Of a stretch of 5,455 nt of DNA, positions 1 to 5,105 are shown piece after piece; position 1 is the stretch's first letter; each line of letters begins with the position of its first letter. A model generated the notes under the pieces. It made no database searches. It was not told the origin of the DNA and saw only the letters and a program-made list of their open reading frames with translations. A program made the translations under genes and the position numbers. The stretch spans positions 1 to 5,455 of the forward strand of contig JAQUUB010000199.1 in the NCBI GenBank assembly GCA_028694115.1. The letters run 5' to 3'. Source of the DNA: Lachnospiraceae bacterium. GTDB taxonomy: Bacteria; Bacillota_A; Clostridia; Lachnospirales; Lachnospiraceae.

Positions 1-136
1 AACTGCTACTATTATTTACATATTCACACGCAAGCTCAAATATAGATTTACCATCTAACTTTTTATCTGCAATATCAGAAAACTTCTCTACACAATCCTT
101 GTTTGCAGCCCTCAGTTCAAAATATCTAATATCCAT
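1..136 (-). CDS. Unknown protein, N-terminal 45 residues (runs off left edge)
   Basis: An open minus-strand frame begins at ATG 136-134 and stays open to the window edge. The visible protein begins MDIRYFELRAANKDCVEKF and continues to an end rich in Asn and Ser. The start is supported by AGGAG at 150-146, nine bases upstream. A closer upstream ATG (143-141) is in another frame that stops after ten codons. A good promoter lies further upstream at 191-219. The fragment is soluble, with no signal peptide or membrane segment, and too short to assign to a family. It is divergent from the gene at 324, so the two share the 187-bp spacer. It may be an accessory gene of the mobile element. I do not recognise it. 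Confidence 0.6.
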   Translation of the reverse strand, partial: MDIRYFELRAANKDCVEKFSDIADKKLDGKSIFELACEYVNNSSS

Positions 137-190
137 AGAATCATGCTCCTTTGTTTCTACGTATCTTCTGTGTACGCACTTCTTAACTGT

Positions 191-219
191 ATTCTATAAC
201 ATTCTATGGATTATTGCAA
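191..219 (-). promoter_or_regulatory. Sigma-A-type promoter for the leftmost minus-strand gene
   Basis: Read on the minus strand, TTGCAA (219-214) and TAGAAT (196-191) are separated by exactly 17 bases. They match the -35 consensus at 4 of 6 and the -10 consensus at 5 of 6 positions. Transcription would start near 184 and leave a leader of roughly 50 nt before the ATG at 136. On the plus strand ATTCTAT occurs twice in direct repeat (191-197 and 201-207), one helical turn apart and covering the -10 region. That could be a repressor site, but this is inference. Confidence 0.45.
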
Positions 220-259
220 CCACATTTTTGTGTGAACTCACTTCTATTTATATTATCCT

Positions 260-288
260 TTGAATTGTAGTTAAAATAAATTACAATT
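260..288 (+). promoter_or_regulatory. Promoter with overlapping inverted repeat, upstream of the gene at 324
   Basis: TTGAAT (260-265) and TACAAT (282-287) are spaced 16 bases apart and match the -35 consensus at 4 of 6 and the -10 consensus at 5 of 6 positions. A 7-bp inverted repeat, AATTGTA (263-269) and TACAATT (282-288), spans the core promoter so that its right arm covers the -10 box. A dimeric repressor bound here would block RNA polymerase. The leader to the ATG at 324 is about 30 nt. Confidence 0.45.
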
Positions 289-323
289 ATGTTAGCAAAT
301 AAGAAGTTGCGGAGGTAGAATAG

Positions 324-1163
324 ATGGGATACTGTAATCACACCCCATACAAAAGATATAGACTAGAAAGACCGGATTGGGAAGAAGGATATACAGAGTT
401 CATAAACCTAACTAACCCTAGCCCATGGGAATATGATTTTCAAATAAATGGAGAAAATTCTAAATCAGATTATGAATCTTCATTTTTGTCATTACTAGTT
501 TTTTCGAAATTGTTCACTAGAACCCAAAATGATGAAAAAAAATTAAAGATAGAATTGTATACGGATTACTATTCTATAAATGTAGAAAAAGAAGGAAAAA
601 GTATACAGTTTTTATTTGACGTGATGAATAATCCCAAAAAAGGACATCAACCACACACTCGAGCTATTAAAAGTGAATATATTAAGGAAACGGAAGAATT
701 GAATTTTAATAAAATATATCATACAATTGGTAATTTTGCGCCAATTCCCAGAACAGTTATTGCTGGGAAAAAGGGACCCATACTTCAATTCATTCATAAT
801 AATTTGAATGAATCATGGACATTGTTTTTAAAGTATTTGCGCGATAACTGGAAAGAATATCCTACAGAGATACATGATTTTTTTTCATTTGAAAAATATA
901 TGCAGTACTCATGCCAACATATGTACTATAAAGAACTATTTGACTCTCTATATAAAAAACAGTCTGAAACTCCAAATAATTGGAATAGACTTTTTTTCGA
1001 ATTAGATAACGTGGAGATTAAAGAAAATGATGCTTTAATTTCGTTTGATGAATTGTATATTAATGGAAATAAGAATGAAATTATGGATGTAGATAACAAA
1101 ATTTGTTTTCTCATAGAATTACGAGGTAGATATATTCTTCATAAGCTTGAGATTCAATCTTAA
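324..1163 (+). CDS. Unknown 279-residue AT-rich cargo protein
   Basis: A complete gene whose ATG is preceded by GGAGGT at 311-316, seven bases away, behind a plausible promoter. The protein is soluble, aromatic-rich and charged, with no signal peptide or membrane helix. Its most distinctive segment is IYHTIGNFAPIPR at residues 131-143, followed by a stretch rich in Trp and aromatics (WTLFLKYLRDNW at 165-176). The C-terminal third has a predicted-helical part around 185-212 and a strand-rich end. I have a loose impression of having seen the GNF-x-PIP element in uncharacterised Firmicute proteins, but cannot name a family or function. Two hand-counted 60-base stretches (421-480 and 541-600) give about 22 to 30% GC, clearly below the par genes and lysS. 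It is a single-gene unit on the strand opposite the replication operon, with its own promoter and terminator. This suggests separately acquired cargo, possibly defence or regulation, but nothing in the sequence proves a role. Confidence 0.8.
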   Translation: MGYCNHTPYKRYRLERPDWEEGYTEFINLTNPSPWEYDFQINGENSKSDYESSFLSLLVFSKLFTRTQNDEKKLKIELYTDYYSINVEKEGKSIQFLFDVMNNPKKGHQPHTRAIKSEYIKETEELNFNKIYHTIGNFAPIPRTVIAGKKGPILQFIHNNLNESWTLFLKYLRDNWKEYPTEIHDFFSFEKYMQYSCQHMYYKELFDSLYKKQSETPNNWNRLFFELDNVEIKENDALISFDELYINGNKNEIMDVDNKICFLIELRGRYILHKLEIQS

Positions 1164-1213
1164 TATGATATGCAATACAAATTCTAGTCTGTCGAAATTT
1201 CTACATATCATTT

Positions 1214-1249
1214 TAGGTGCCAGCATATAAAAACTGACACCTATTTTTT
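1214..1249 (+). terminator. Rho-independent terminator of the AT-rich gene
   Basis: Arms TAGGTGCCAG (1214-1223) and CTGACACCTA (1234-1243) form a 10-bp stem with one C-A mismatch and a 10-base loop. Six T residues follow at 1244-1249. It sits 50 bp after the stop of the plus-strand gene. The T run overlaps the repA stop codon arriving from the other strand. In a minus-strand transcript the mismatch becomes a G-U pair, but no U run follows, so its function for the rep operon is less certain. Confidence 0.7.
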
Positions 1250-2210
1250 ATGCATGCGCGAACTGTGGCATATCATGATTAACCTCAGCTTGATAGTATC
1301 CACTTATGGTTGTTGGCGCATTAAATAATGCTGCAAGCAAATATTTCTTAATATTTCTGACCTTACTTGTATTGCTCTTCATGCATCTCATCACGTATTC
1401 AAGATGCATACAGTTCAACTTCAAAAATTTTGATTTCACAAGCTGAACTGGATATTCGTTGCTGGCAATAATTACATTTCCACTCTTGCATAATACAGTT
1501 TCCAGAATTAGATCATAGATTCCTTCTATCAACTCTCTGTCAAAAGGATATCTCTCATACATGATATCTATTTCCAAATTATCTTTGATGATTTCTGAAT
1601 ATGCTTCGTACTCATCCAATCCATTATCCGAATCTACTGATAGGATAGGATTAGATTTATTAAAATCAGTATTATTTATATAAGTATAATTAGGGTCCTT
1701 TTTCCCAACCTCTAGAGGTTTGTTTTTAGGACTTCTAGAAGTTTGTTTTTCCAACTTCAAGAGGTTTGAATTTTCAACTTCTGAACTCTCCTTACATGTT
1801 TCAGAAGTTGGTTTTTTAAACTTCTGAGCTGACTCATTTTCATCTACAATAAAGCTTTTCACATAGATCATGGATGGTTTTCCCTGTCCCTGACGCCGTT
1901 TCTCTAATAGTCCTATTCCAGTTTCTGCATCCAGTTCCTTCATGATACCTATTGCTTTATTCTTCTTACAATTCAACATTTCCATTATTTCTTCTATTGA
2001 AAAGTAGATATACGCTCGATTTTCTTCGTCAAACCACTTATTTTTAATTGATAACGACATTCTATCCAGCATCAGACCATATAATACTTTGGCGTCTGTA
2101 GATAATATTTTAAATAAGTCATTCGTAAAAAGGAGTTTAGGAATTCTATAAAAACTGAGCATGTCTGCTTCCTTGCCATAAAAATAATCAAATTTTATTT
2201 TCTCATTCAC
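1248..2210 (-). CDS. repA: Replication initiator RepA (RepA_N N-domain, DUF6017-like C-domain)
   Basis: A 320-residue initiator expected to bind the element's origin and load the host replisome. Residues 8-120 are the RepA_N winged-helix domain, recognisable by FYRIPKLLF, AKVLYGLMLDRMSLS, the YIYF strand and the RRQGQGKP-IYVKSF end. Residues 121-200 are a low-complexity, poorly conserved linker. Residues 200-312 resemble the DUF6017-type C-domain, with YERYPFDRELIEGIYDLI, YPVQLVKSKFLKL, KVRNIKKYLLAALFNAP and YYQAEVNHDM. The start is GTG at 2210-2208, preceded by AAGGAGG (2226-2220) with nine bases between; the nearby ATG at 2206 is out of frame. It is the last gene of the operon, 26 bp after the short paralogue. 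DNA encoding the linker carries the iteron-like repeats described separately, as known for RepA_N replicons whose origin lies inside the rep gene. Family and domain calls come from remembered motifs, not a search. Confidence 0.88.
   Translation of the reverse strand: MNEKIKFDYFYGKEADMLSFYRIPKLLFTNDLFKILSTDAKVLYGLMLDRMSLSIKNKWFDEENRAYIYFSIEEIMEMLNCKKNKAIGIMKELDAETGIGLLEKRRQGQGKPSMIYVKSFIVDENESAQKFKKPTSETCKESSEVENSNLLKLEKQTSRSPKNKPLEVGKKDPNYTYINNTDFNKSNPILSVDSDNGLDEYEAYSEIIKDNLEIDIMYERYPFDRELIEGIYDLILETVLCKSGNVIIASNEYPVQLVKSKFLKLNCMHLEYVMRCMKSNTSKVRNIKKYLLAALFNAPTTISGYYQAEVNHDMPQFAHA
1650..1692. other. AT-rich stretch beside the iterons, possible DNA unwinding element
   Basis: This stretch of repA is nearly all A and T, including TTAGATTTATTAAAA and ATTATTTATATAAGTATAAT. 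It lies immediately next to the iteron block, on the side encoding the C-domain. Iteron origins usually pair binding repeats with such a region, where the strands open. The role is inferred from composition and position; AT-rich DNA encoding a linker (YTYINNTDFNKS) is the simpler alternative. Confidence 0.35.
1705..1830. repeat. Iteron-like palindromic repeats inside repA, putative replication origin
   Basis: Six related sites are visible. AACCTCTAGAGGTT (1707-1720) and ACTTCTAGAAGT (1731-1742) are perfect palindromes. AACTTCAAGAGGTT (1753-1766) is a near-palindrome. The others are single half-sites: AACTTCT at 1776-1782, AGAAGTT (reverse orientation) at 1803-1809, and AACTTCT at 1819-1825. 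Centres fall near 1713, 1736, 1759, 1782, 1802 and 1825, so spacing is 23, 23, 23, 20 and 23 bp. Since 23 is not a multiple of three, the repeat is kept at the DNA level and not as a peptide repeat. RepA_N plasmids such as pAD1 and pSK41 carry their origin as repeats in the middle of the rep gene. That position matches exactly, so this is probably the RepA binding site and origin. Confidence 0.7.
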
Positions 2211-2236
2211 GCCTTATATCCTCCTTCCTTTTCGAT

Positions 2237-2263
2237 TCAGAAGTGCAATTTCTGCACCTCTGA
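2237..2263. repeat. Inverted repeat overlapping the stop of the short rep gene
   Basis: Arms TCAGAAGTGCA (2237-2247) and TGCACCTCTGA (2253-2263) pair with one mismatch around a 5-base centre. The left arm contains the stop codon of the 130-residue protein. The outer parts, CAGAAGT and ACCTCTG, match the half-sites of the iterons inside repA. It lies just upstream of the repA ribosome binding site (2226-2220). It could bind RepA for autoregulation, be a leftover origin of the shortened paralogue, or form an mRNA hairpin affecting repA translation. No T run follows on either strand, so it is not a typical terminator. Confidence 0.5.
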
Positions 2264-2629
2264 TTTTTCTCTGACAGTGCCACCCTCAACAAAATTTCTA
2301 ACATAAATCTGATTGGGTAAGCCGGATCCCTGACGATTCTTTTGAATCAATCCAATATCTTCCAGCTCTCCCATGCAATCTATTGCTTTACGTTTTGATA
2401 CATTCATATCATCCTGAATCTCAGAAAGCTGATAATAAATATATACTCTGCCTTCATTATCAATCCAATTATTCTTTACAGACATAGCCATGCGATCCAA
2501 TAATAATCCATATAATATTTTTGCTGTAATAGATAGGGTAGAAAAATTCTCCCCTGTCACAAGTGCTTTTGGAATACGGATAAATGTATATTGCTCTGCT
2601 TGTGATTTATAAAAGTAATTCATTGTCAT
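2237..2629 (-). CDS. Short RepA_N-domain protein lacking the C-terminal domain
   Basis: A 130-residue protein covering the RepA_N winged-helix domain and almost nothing else. Landmarks are FIRIPKALV (16-24), AKILYGLLLDRMAMS (36-50), VYIYYQLSEI (62-71), the likely recognition-helix region SKRKAIDCMGEL (78-89), and NRQGSGLPNQIYVRNF (98-113). Roughly half of the aligned residues match the N-domain of the downstream RepA. It stops after a 17-residue tail where RepA continues into linker and C-domain. The ATG at 2629-2627 overlaps the parB stop as ATGA, implying translational coupling; a second ATG two codons later is also possible. With DNA binding kept and the presumed replisome-interacting part absent, it may be a regulator or competitor of RepA. 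It could equally be the 5' remnant of a once full-length rep gene. The domain is complete and uninterrupted, which argues against simple decay. Confidence 0.8.
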   Translation of the reverse strand: MTMNYFYKSQAEQYTFIRIPKALVTGENFSTLSITAKILYGLLLDRMAMSVKNNWIDNEGRVYIYYQLSEIQDDMNVSKRKAIDCMGELEDIGLIQKNRQGSGLPNQIYVRNFVEGGTVREKSEVQKLHF

Positions 2630-3558
2630 TCGTTCTTCTCTCCCTCATTCCCCTGGTCCTGTTTCCACTGTTCTAATAAACCAACGAGCACACGTTCAAT
2701 CTCAGCCTGGGAATAATATGCCGGGAAATATTTACTCAGTTTTCGTTCTGTAATAGTGATTTTCTTTCTTTTAGAAACTGTTGCTCTTCCTTTATTTAAA
2801 ATATCTATCAACTGGTCCTGAATTAAAGAATTATTATCCCGGTATTCTCTTAGGTCCATGATCTGTTCCTGCTTGATCATACCATTCTCTCGAATATACT
2901 CATAAAGCCACTGCTGAATATCTTTATTCAAATAAGAAATCTCTACGGCAACGGAAATTGCTAATCGCTTAGTGTCTACCATATCTAATAAATTTGAACT
3001 CAATTCTGTTAGCCGAACAATTCTTTGCACCTGTGTTCCACTCACTCCCACGGATTGTCCAACAACATCTGCTGCTTCTAACTTCCCCCCGTTTTGGGGG
3101 GAAGTTAATTTTCCTCTCAAATCTCTCCTAATACCTTGTCTTTTAATTGCCTCAAGTTTCATTCTATATGCAAATGCTTTCTCACTGGGAAGAACCTCTT
3201 CTCTTTGAACATTAGCATCGACCATTGCAACGGTCGCTTCATCATTTGTCATTTCCTTAATAACCGCAGGAATCTTAATAAGTCCAGCTCGTTTTGCAGC
3301 ATGAAGTCTTCTATGACCGGATATCATTTCATAAGTTCCTTCATCATCCGGACGCACCAAAACCGGGGTAAGCACTCCATTATTCTGGATACTCTCTACC
3401 AATTCATCCATCTTTTCATCATCTACAACTTTGAAAGGATGATTCTCAAAGGGATAAATTGCTTTTACATCTATATCTACAGTGCCTTCCATATCAGGCA
3501 CACACAATAATTCATCAATACTGGTCATTTTGATTTTCTGTCCTGGTCTACTAGCCAT
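2626..3558 (-). CDS. parB: ParB/Spo0J-family partition protein
   Basis: A 310-residue centromere-binding protein, a CTP-dependent clamp in the characterised family, which would load at a parS site and be moved by ParA. The N-domain runs from about residue 28 (DVKAIYPFENHPFKV) and holds GHRRLHAAKRAG at 81-92, the arginine-rich CTP-binding signature. NVQREEVLPSEKAFAYRMKLEA at 116-137 is the next conserved block (shown in full here only as its landmarks N116 to A137). The helix-turn-helix lies around 162-183 (ADVVGQSVGVSGTQVQRIV). The C-terminal third is basic and helical and probably dimerises. The gene starts inside parA (8-bp overlap) with AAGGAGGT about nine bases before its ATG, so the pair should be translated together. 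A perfect inverted repeat in the DNA encodes residues 151-160, just before the helix-turn-helix. No near-consensus chromosomal-type parS was seen nearby. The size is typical for plasmid and ICE ParB proteins. Confidence 0.92.
   Translation of the reverse strand: MASRPGQKIKMTSIDELLCVPDMEGTVDIDVKAIYPFENHPFKVVDDEKMDELVESIQNNGVLTPVLVRPDDEGTYEMISGHRRLHAAKRAGLIKIPAVIKEMTNDEATVAMVDANVQREEVLPSEKAFAYRMKLEAIKRQGIRRDLRGKLTSPQNGGKLEAADVVGQSVGVSGTQVQRIVRLTELSSNLLDMVDTKRLAISVAVEISYLNKDIQQWLYEYIRENGMIKQEQIMDLREYRDNNSLIQDQLIDILNKGRATVSKRKKITITERKLSKYFPAYYSQAEIERVLVGLLEQWKQDQGNEGEKNE
3079..3107. repeat. Perfect 12-bp-arm inverted repeat inside parB
   Basis: TAACTTCCCCCC (3079-3090) and GGGGGGAAGTTA (3096-3107) are exact reverse complements around GTTTT. 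The arms hold six-base C and G runs, striking in an AT-rich gene. In parB mRNA this would be a very stable hairpin with a 5-base loop. It encodes the segment LTSPQNGGKL in the linker before the helix-turn-helix. The outer AACTTC/GAAGTT matches the iteron half-sites in repA. It could be a protein-binding site (parS-like or RepA-like), an mRNA structure, or a small palindromic insertion tolerated in frame. Confidence 0.6.
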
Positions 3559-4351
3559 TATTCATTACCTCCTTAATCAAGGCTGTGTATGCAAATGCTG
3601 CTTTTCCATTTGGATCATAAACAAAGATGCTGCTTCCTTCTGCACTTATTTCTGCAGCTCTGACTGATAAAGGAATTTCAATAGAAAACACATTTACACT
3701 TGATGAATAAGTATCATAAACCAGAATAGAAATATCCTTTGCAAAGTTTGTTCTGTTGTCTACCATTGTAAGTAAAATTCCTTCAATCTGTAACTTAGGG
3801 TTCAATTGCCTTTTCACTTTTCCAATAGTCTTAATCAACTGCTGTAATCCCTTCACCGGAAGATAAGCCGCCTGTACTGGAATCAAAACAGAATCTGCAC
3901 ATGCTAATGCATTGATTGTGAGCATTCCAAGTGATGGCATACAGTCAATGATAATATAATCGTAGATTTCTCTGGCTCTTTCCACATACTCACGTAAAAT
4001 TGTTTCTCTGCTGAGTACACCGATCAAAGATACTTCCAGACCGGATAATTCAATATTGCCCGGAAGAATATCAACACCTTCTTCATGATGAATAATACCT
4101 TCTGTTACATCAAAATACTCATCATTTACAATTTTCATCATAACTGTCGCAAGTGAATATTCTAATTTGTCCGGCTCCTGACACCCTAAACTAATCGTTA
4201 AGGATCCCTGCGGATCTGCGTCAATCAATAATACTTTCTTTCCTTCTCTTGCAAGTCCAATACCCAGATTTACACAGGTCACTGTCTTGCCAACTCCACC
4301 TTTTTGCATAGATACCGAAATCACTCTACAAACTCTGTTTGTTATACACAT
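3551..4351 (-). CDS. parA: ParA/Soj-family partition ATPase
   Basis: A 266-residue Walker-type ATPase expected to bind the nucleoid non-specifically with ATP and move ParB-bound element DNA. The deviant Walker A is KGGVGKT at residues 17-23, with the signature lysine K17 and P-loop lysine K22. Walker A' is LLIDADPQGS (41-50), and Walker B is YIIIDCMPSLGM (132-143). The block AAYLPVKGLQQLIKTI (161-176) and the C-terminal SVRAAEISAEGSSI (229-242) fit the ParA type found in Tn1549-like ICEs, from memory. No N-terminal helix-turn-helix is present, so it is a short (type Ib/Soj-like) ParA and probably not an autorepressor. ATG 4351-4349 lies three bases past the upstream stop, with AGGAGG 11 bases before it inside that gene's end. 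This is the only good start before the P-loop. Residue 24 is V where the family usually has T, which should not abolish the motif. Confidence 0.95.
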   Translation of the reverse strand: MCITNRVCRVISVSMQKGGVGKTVTCVNLGIGLAREGKKVLLIDADPQGSLTISLGCQEPDKLEYSLATVMMKIVNDEYFDVTEGIIHHEEGVDILPGNIELSGLEVSLIGVLSRETILREYVERAREIYDYIIIDCMPSLGMLTINALACADSVLIPVQAAYLPVKGLQQLIKTIGKVKRQLNPKLQIEGILLTMVDNRTNFAKDISILVYDTYSSSVNVFSIEIPLSVRAAEISAEGSSIFVYDPNGKAAFAYTALIKEVMNNG

Positions 4352-4354
4352 AAA

Positions 4355-4822
4355 TTAATATTCCTCCTCAAAAGACTCTATAAATTCATCTACTTTTTCT
4401 GTGTTAACAAGTACGACGCCCTTAACTTTTCTAACTGCACCTGCATCCTTAGCCAGACTCTGGAAACTATGTAATCCCATGGAATAAAGTTCTGCTCCTT
4501 CTGCATATCTCACATATTTCTTTTTATTTTCTTTTATCAGTTCCTCTAAATTCTCAATTTTCTTACGATCTCTTGGCATATCTGCGTCCTCTCTTTCTTC
4601 TTTTAAAATGCAATGTTCATCCATGTACTTTTCCAAAATATCCAGATCCACCATTGCTGTTTTCCGTAATGCCCAGGTTGCACCAGCTTCTTTTGCAAAA
4701 TTCACGAAGGTCCAATATGGCATGCTATACATCCGTGCTCCTTCCTTATAGGAAATGTACCTATGTAGCTTTCCTTCCAGATACTTGTCAAGATCTGGTC
4801 CCCTTTCCTTCTTTTCTGACAT
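4355..4822 (-). CDS. DUF6462-like small protein with two tandem domain copies
   Basis: A 155-residue acidic protein heading the par-rep operon. Residues 20-69 and 102-151 are two copies of one roughly 50-residue domain: RYISYKEGARMYSM matches KYVRYAEGAELYSM, and NFAKEAGATW matches SLAKDAGAVR. Over 50 aligned residues about 15 are identical and many more are conservative. Copies are joined by a charged, probably helical linker (71-101). The domain resembles DUF6462, small excisionase or MerR-like helix-turn-helix proteins common in gut Firmicute ICEs; each copy has the EGA-x-x-YSM start and an AGA turn typical of this group. I infer DNA binding, perhaps as operon regulator or recombination accessory. 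The start ATG has AAGGAGG (4834-4828) five bases upstream. The stop is three bases before parA. A single protein with two copies could bind a palindrome as a monomer. Family name is from memory and moderately sure; the internal duplication is directly visible. Confidence 0.75.
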   Translation of the reverse strand: MSEKKERGPDLDKYLEGKLHRYISYKEGARMYSMPYWTFVNFAKEAGATWALRKTAMVDLDILEKYMDEHCILKEEREDADMPRDRKKIENLEELIKENKKKYVRYAEGAELYSMGLHSFQSLAKDAGAVRKVKGVVLVNTEKVDEFIESFEEEY

Positions 4823-4842
4823 ATCTGCCTCCTTCTAATAGC

Positions 4843-4857
4843 TGACGAGATGCGTCA
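4843..4857. promoter_or_regulatory. Short inverted repeat just upstream of the operon's first gene
   Basis: TGACG (4843-4847) and CGTCA (4853-4857) flank AGATG. The site lies nine bases upstream of the AAGGAGG of the DUF6462-like gene. It could be an operator or a small leader hairpin. Five-base arms are weak evidence. Confidence 0.25.
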
Positions 4858-4886
4858 TGACTAAGCAGTCCTCATTTGAAAATAAA

Positions 4887-4900
4887 TTGGTATATACCAA
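4887..4900. promoter_or_regulatory. Perfect 14-bp palindrome, candidate operator of the par-rep operon
   Basis: TTGGTATATACCAA is its own reverse complement. It lies 65 bp upstream of the first start codon, where a promoter for the operon would be expected, directly after the terminator-like hairpin. Its TATATA core could also act as part of a -10 region. The tandem-domain DUF6462-like protein is a natural candidate ligand. Binding is inferred only from symmetry and position. Confidence 0.45.
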
Positions 4901-4947
4901 AAAAGGCACCTATATCTAGTTTTTCAACTAAACATAAGTGCCTTTTT
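4900..4947 (-). terminator. Bidirectional terminator-like hairpin between lysS and the element operon
   Basis: Arms of 14 bases, AAAAAGGCACCTAT (4900-4913) and ATAAGTGCCTTTTT (4934-4947), pair fully in the minus-strand transcript with one G-U pair; in the plus direction that pair is a C-A mismatch. An inner stem, TAGTT (4917-4921) with AACTA (4926-4930), sits in the loop. Both ends carry T runs after the GC core, so it can stop transcription either way. On the minus strand it lies about 200 bp after lysS and before the par operon, insulating one from the other. Confidence 0.7.
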
Positions 4948-4970
4948 ATCGTTTTTGAACCGGCTGTTCC

Positions 4971-5008
4971 ATGGTCTGACACAATTTGACACAGTCCATA
5001 GAGACCAT
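4971..5008. repeat. Inverted repeat ATGGTCT/AGACCAT enclosing a TGACACA direct repeat
   Basis: ATGGTCT (4971-4977) and AGACCAT (5002-5008) are exact inverted 7-mers 24 bases apart. Between them TGACACA occurs twice (4977-4983 and 4987-4993), one helical turn apart. This arrangement suggests protein binding on one DNA face, as for integrase or excisionase arm sites, but there is no direct proof. Confidence 0.35.
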
Positions 5009-5038
5009 CTGATTTATTCATTTTAATCCATATAAGCG

Positions 5039-5063
5039 CATTGGAATCCTATAGAATCCAATG
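5039..5063. repeat. Inverted repeat CATTGGA/TCCAATG
   Basis: CATTGGA (5039-5045) and TCCAATG (5057-5063) are exact inverted 7-mers around an 11-base centre ATCCTATAGAA. No T run follows on the minus strand, so it is unlikely to be the lysS terminator. Related TTGGA or ATGGA half-sites recur at 5087-5093 and in the next inverted repeat. Confidence 0.35.
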
Positions 5064-5105
5064 AATTTGCAGTACTTTCGTGTCCTGATTGGACTAATTC
5101 GGATC

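Noticed and set aside
612..1114. Two minus-strand open frames inside the AT-rich gene
   Set aside because: Short, hydrophobic or Ser-rich shadows of the plus-strand gene, which has a promoter, ribosome site and terminator.
1705..1830. CRISPR array
   Set aside because: The repeats are short, degenerate, palindromic and 20-23 bp apart inside a coding gene, with no room for spacers and no cas genes.
3079..3107. Intrinsic terminator within parB
   Set aside because: No T run follows on the minus strand, and termination here would cut parB and the rep genes off.
2972..3667. Overlapping open frames on the plus strand opposite parB and the end of parA
   Set aside because: They lie antisense to well-supported parB and parA, have no good ribosome sites, and encode Cys, Ser and Ile-rich sequences without recognisable motifs.
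4573..4845. Plus-strand open frame opposite the DUF6462-like gene
   Set aside because: Antisense shadow of a real gene with a strong ribosome site; the translation is low-quality and Pro/Leu/Ser-rich.
4986..5014. Plus-strand promoter beginning with a perfect TTGACA
   Set aside because: With a 17-base spacer the -10 would be CTGATT, a poor match, and transcription would run antisense into lysS.
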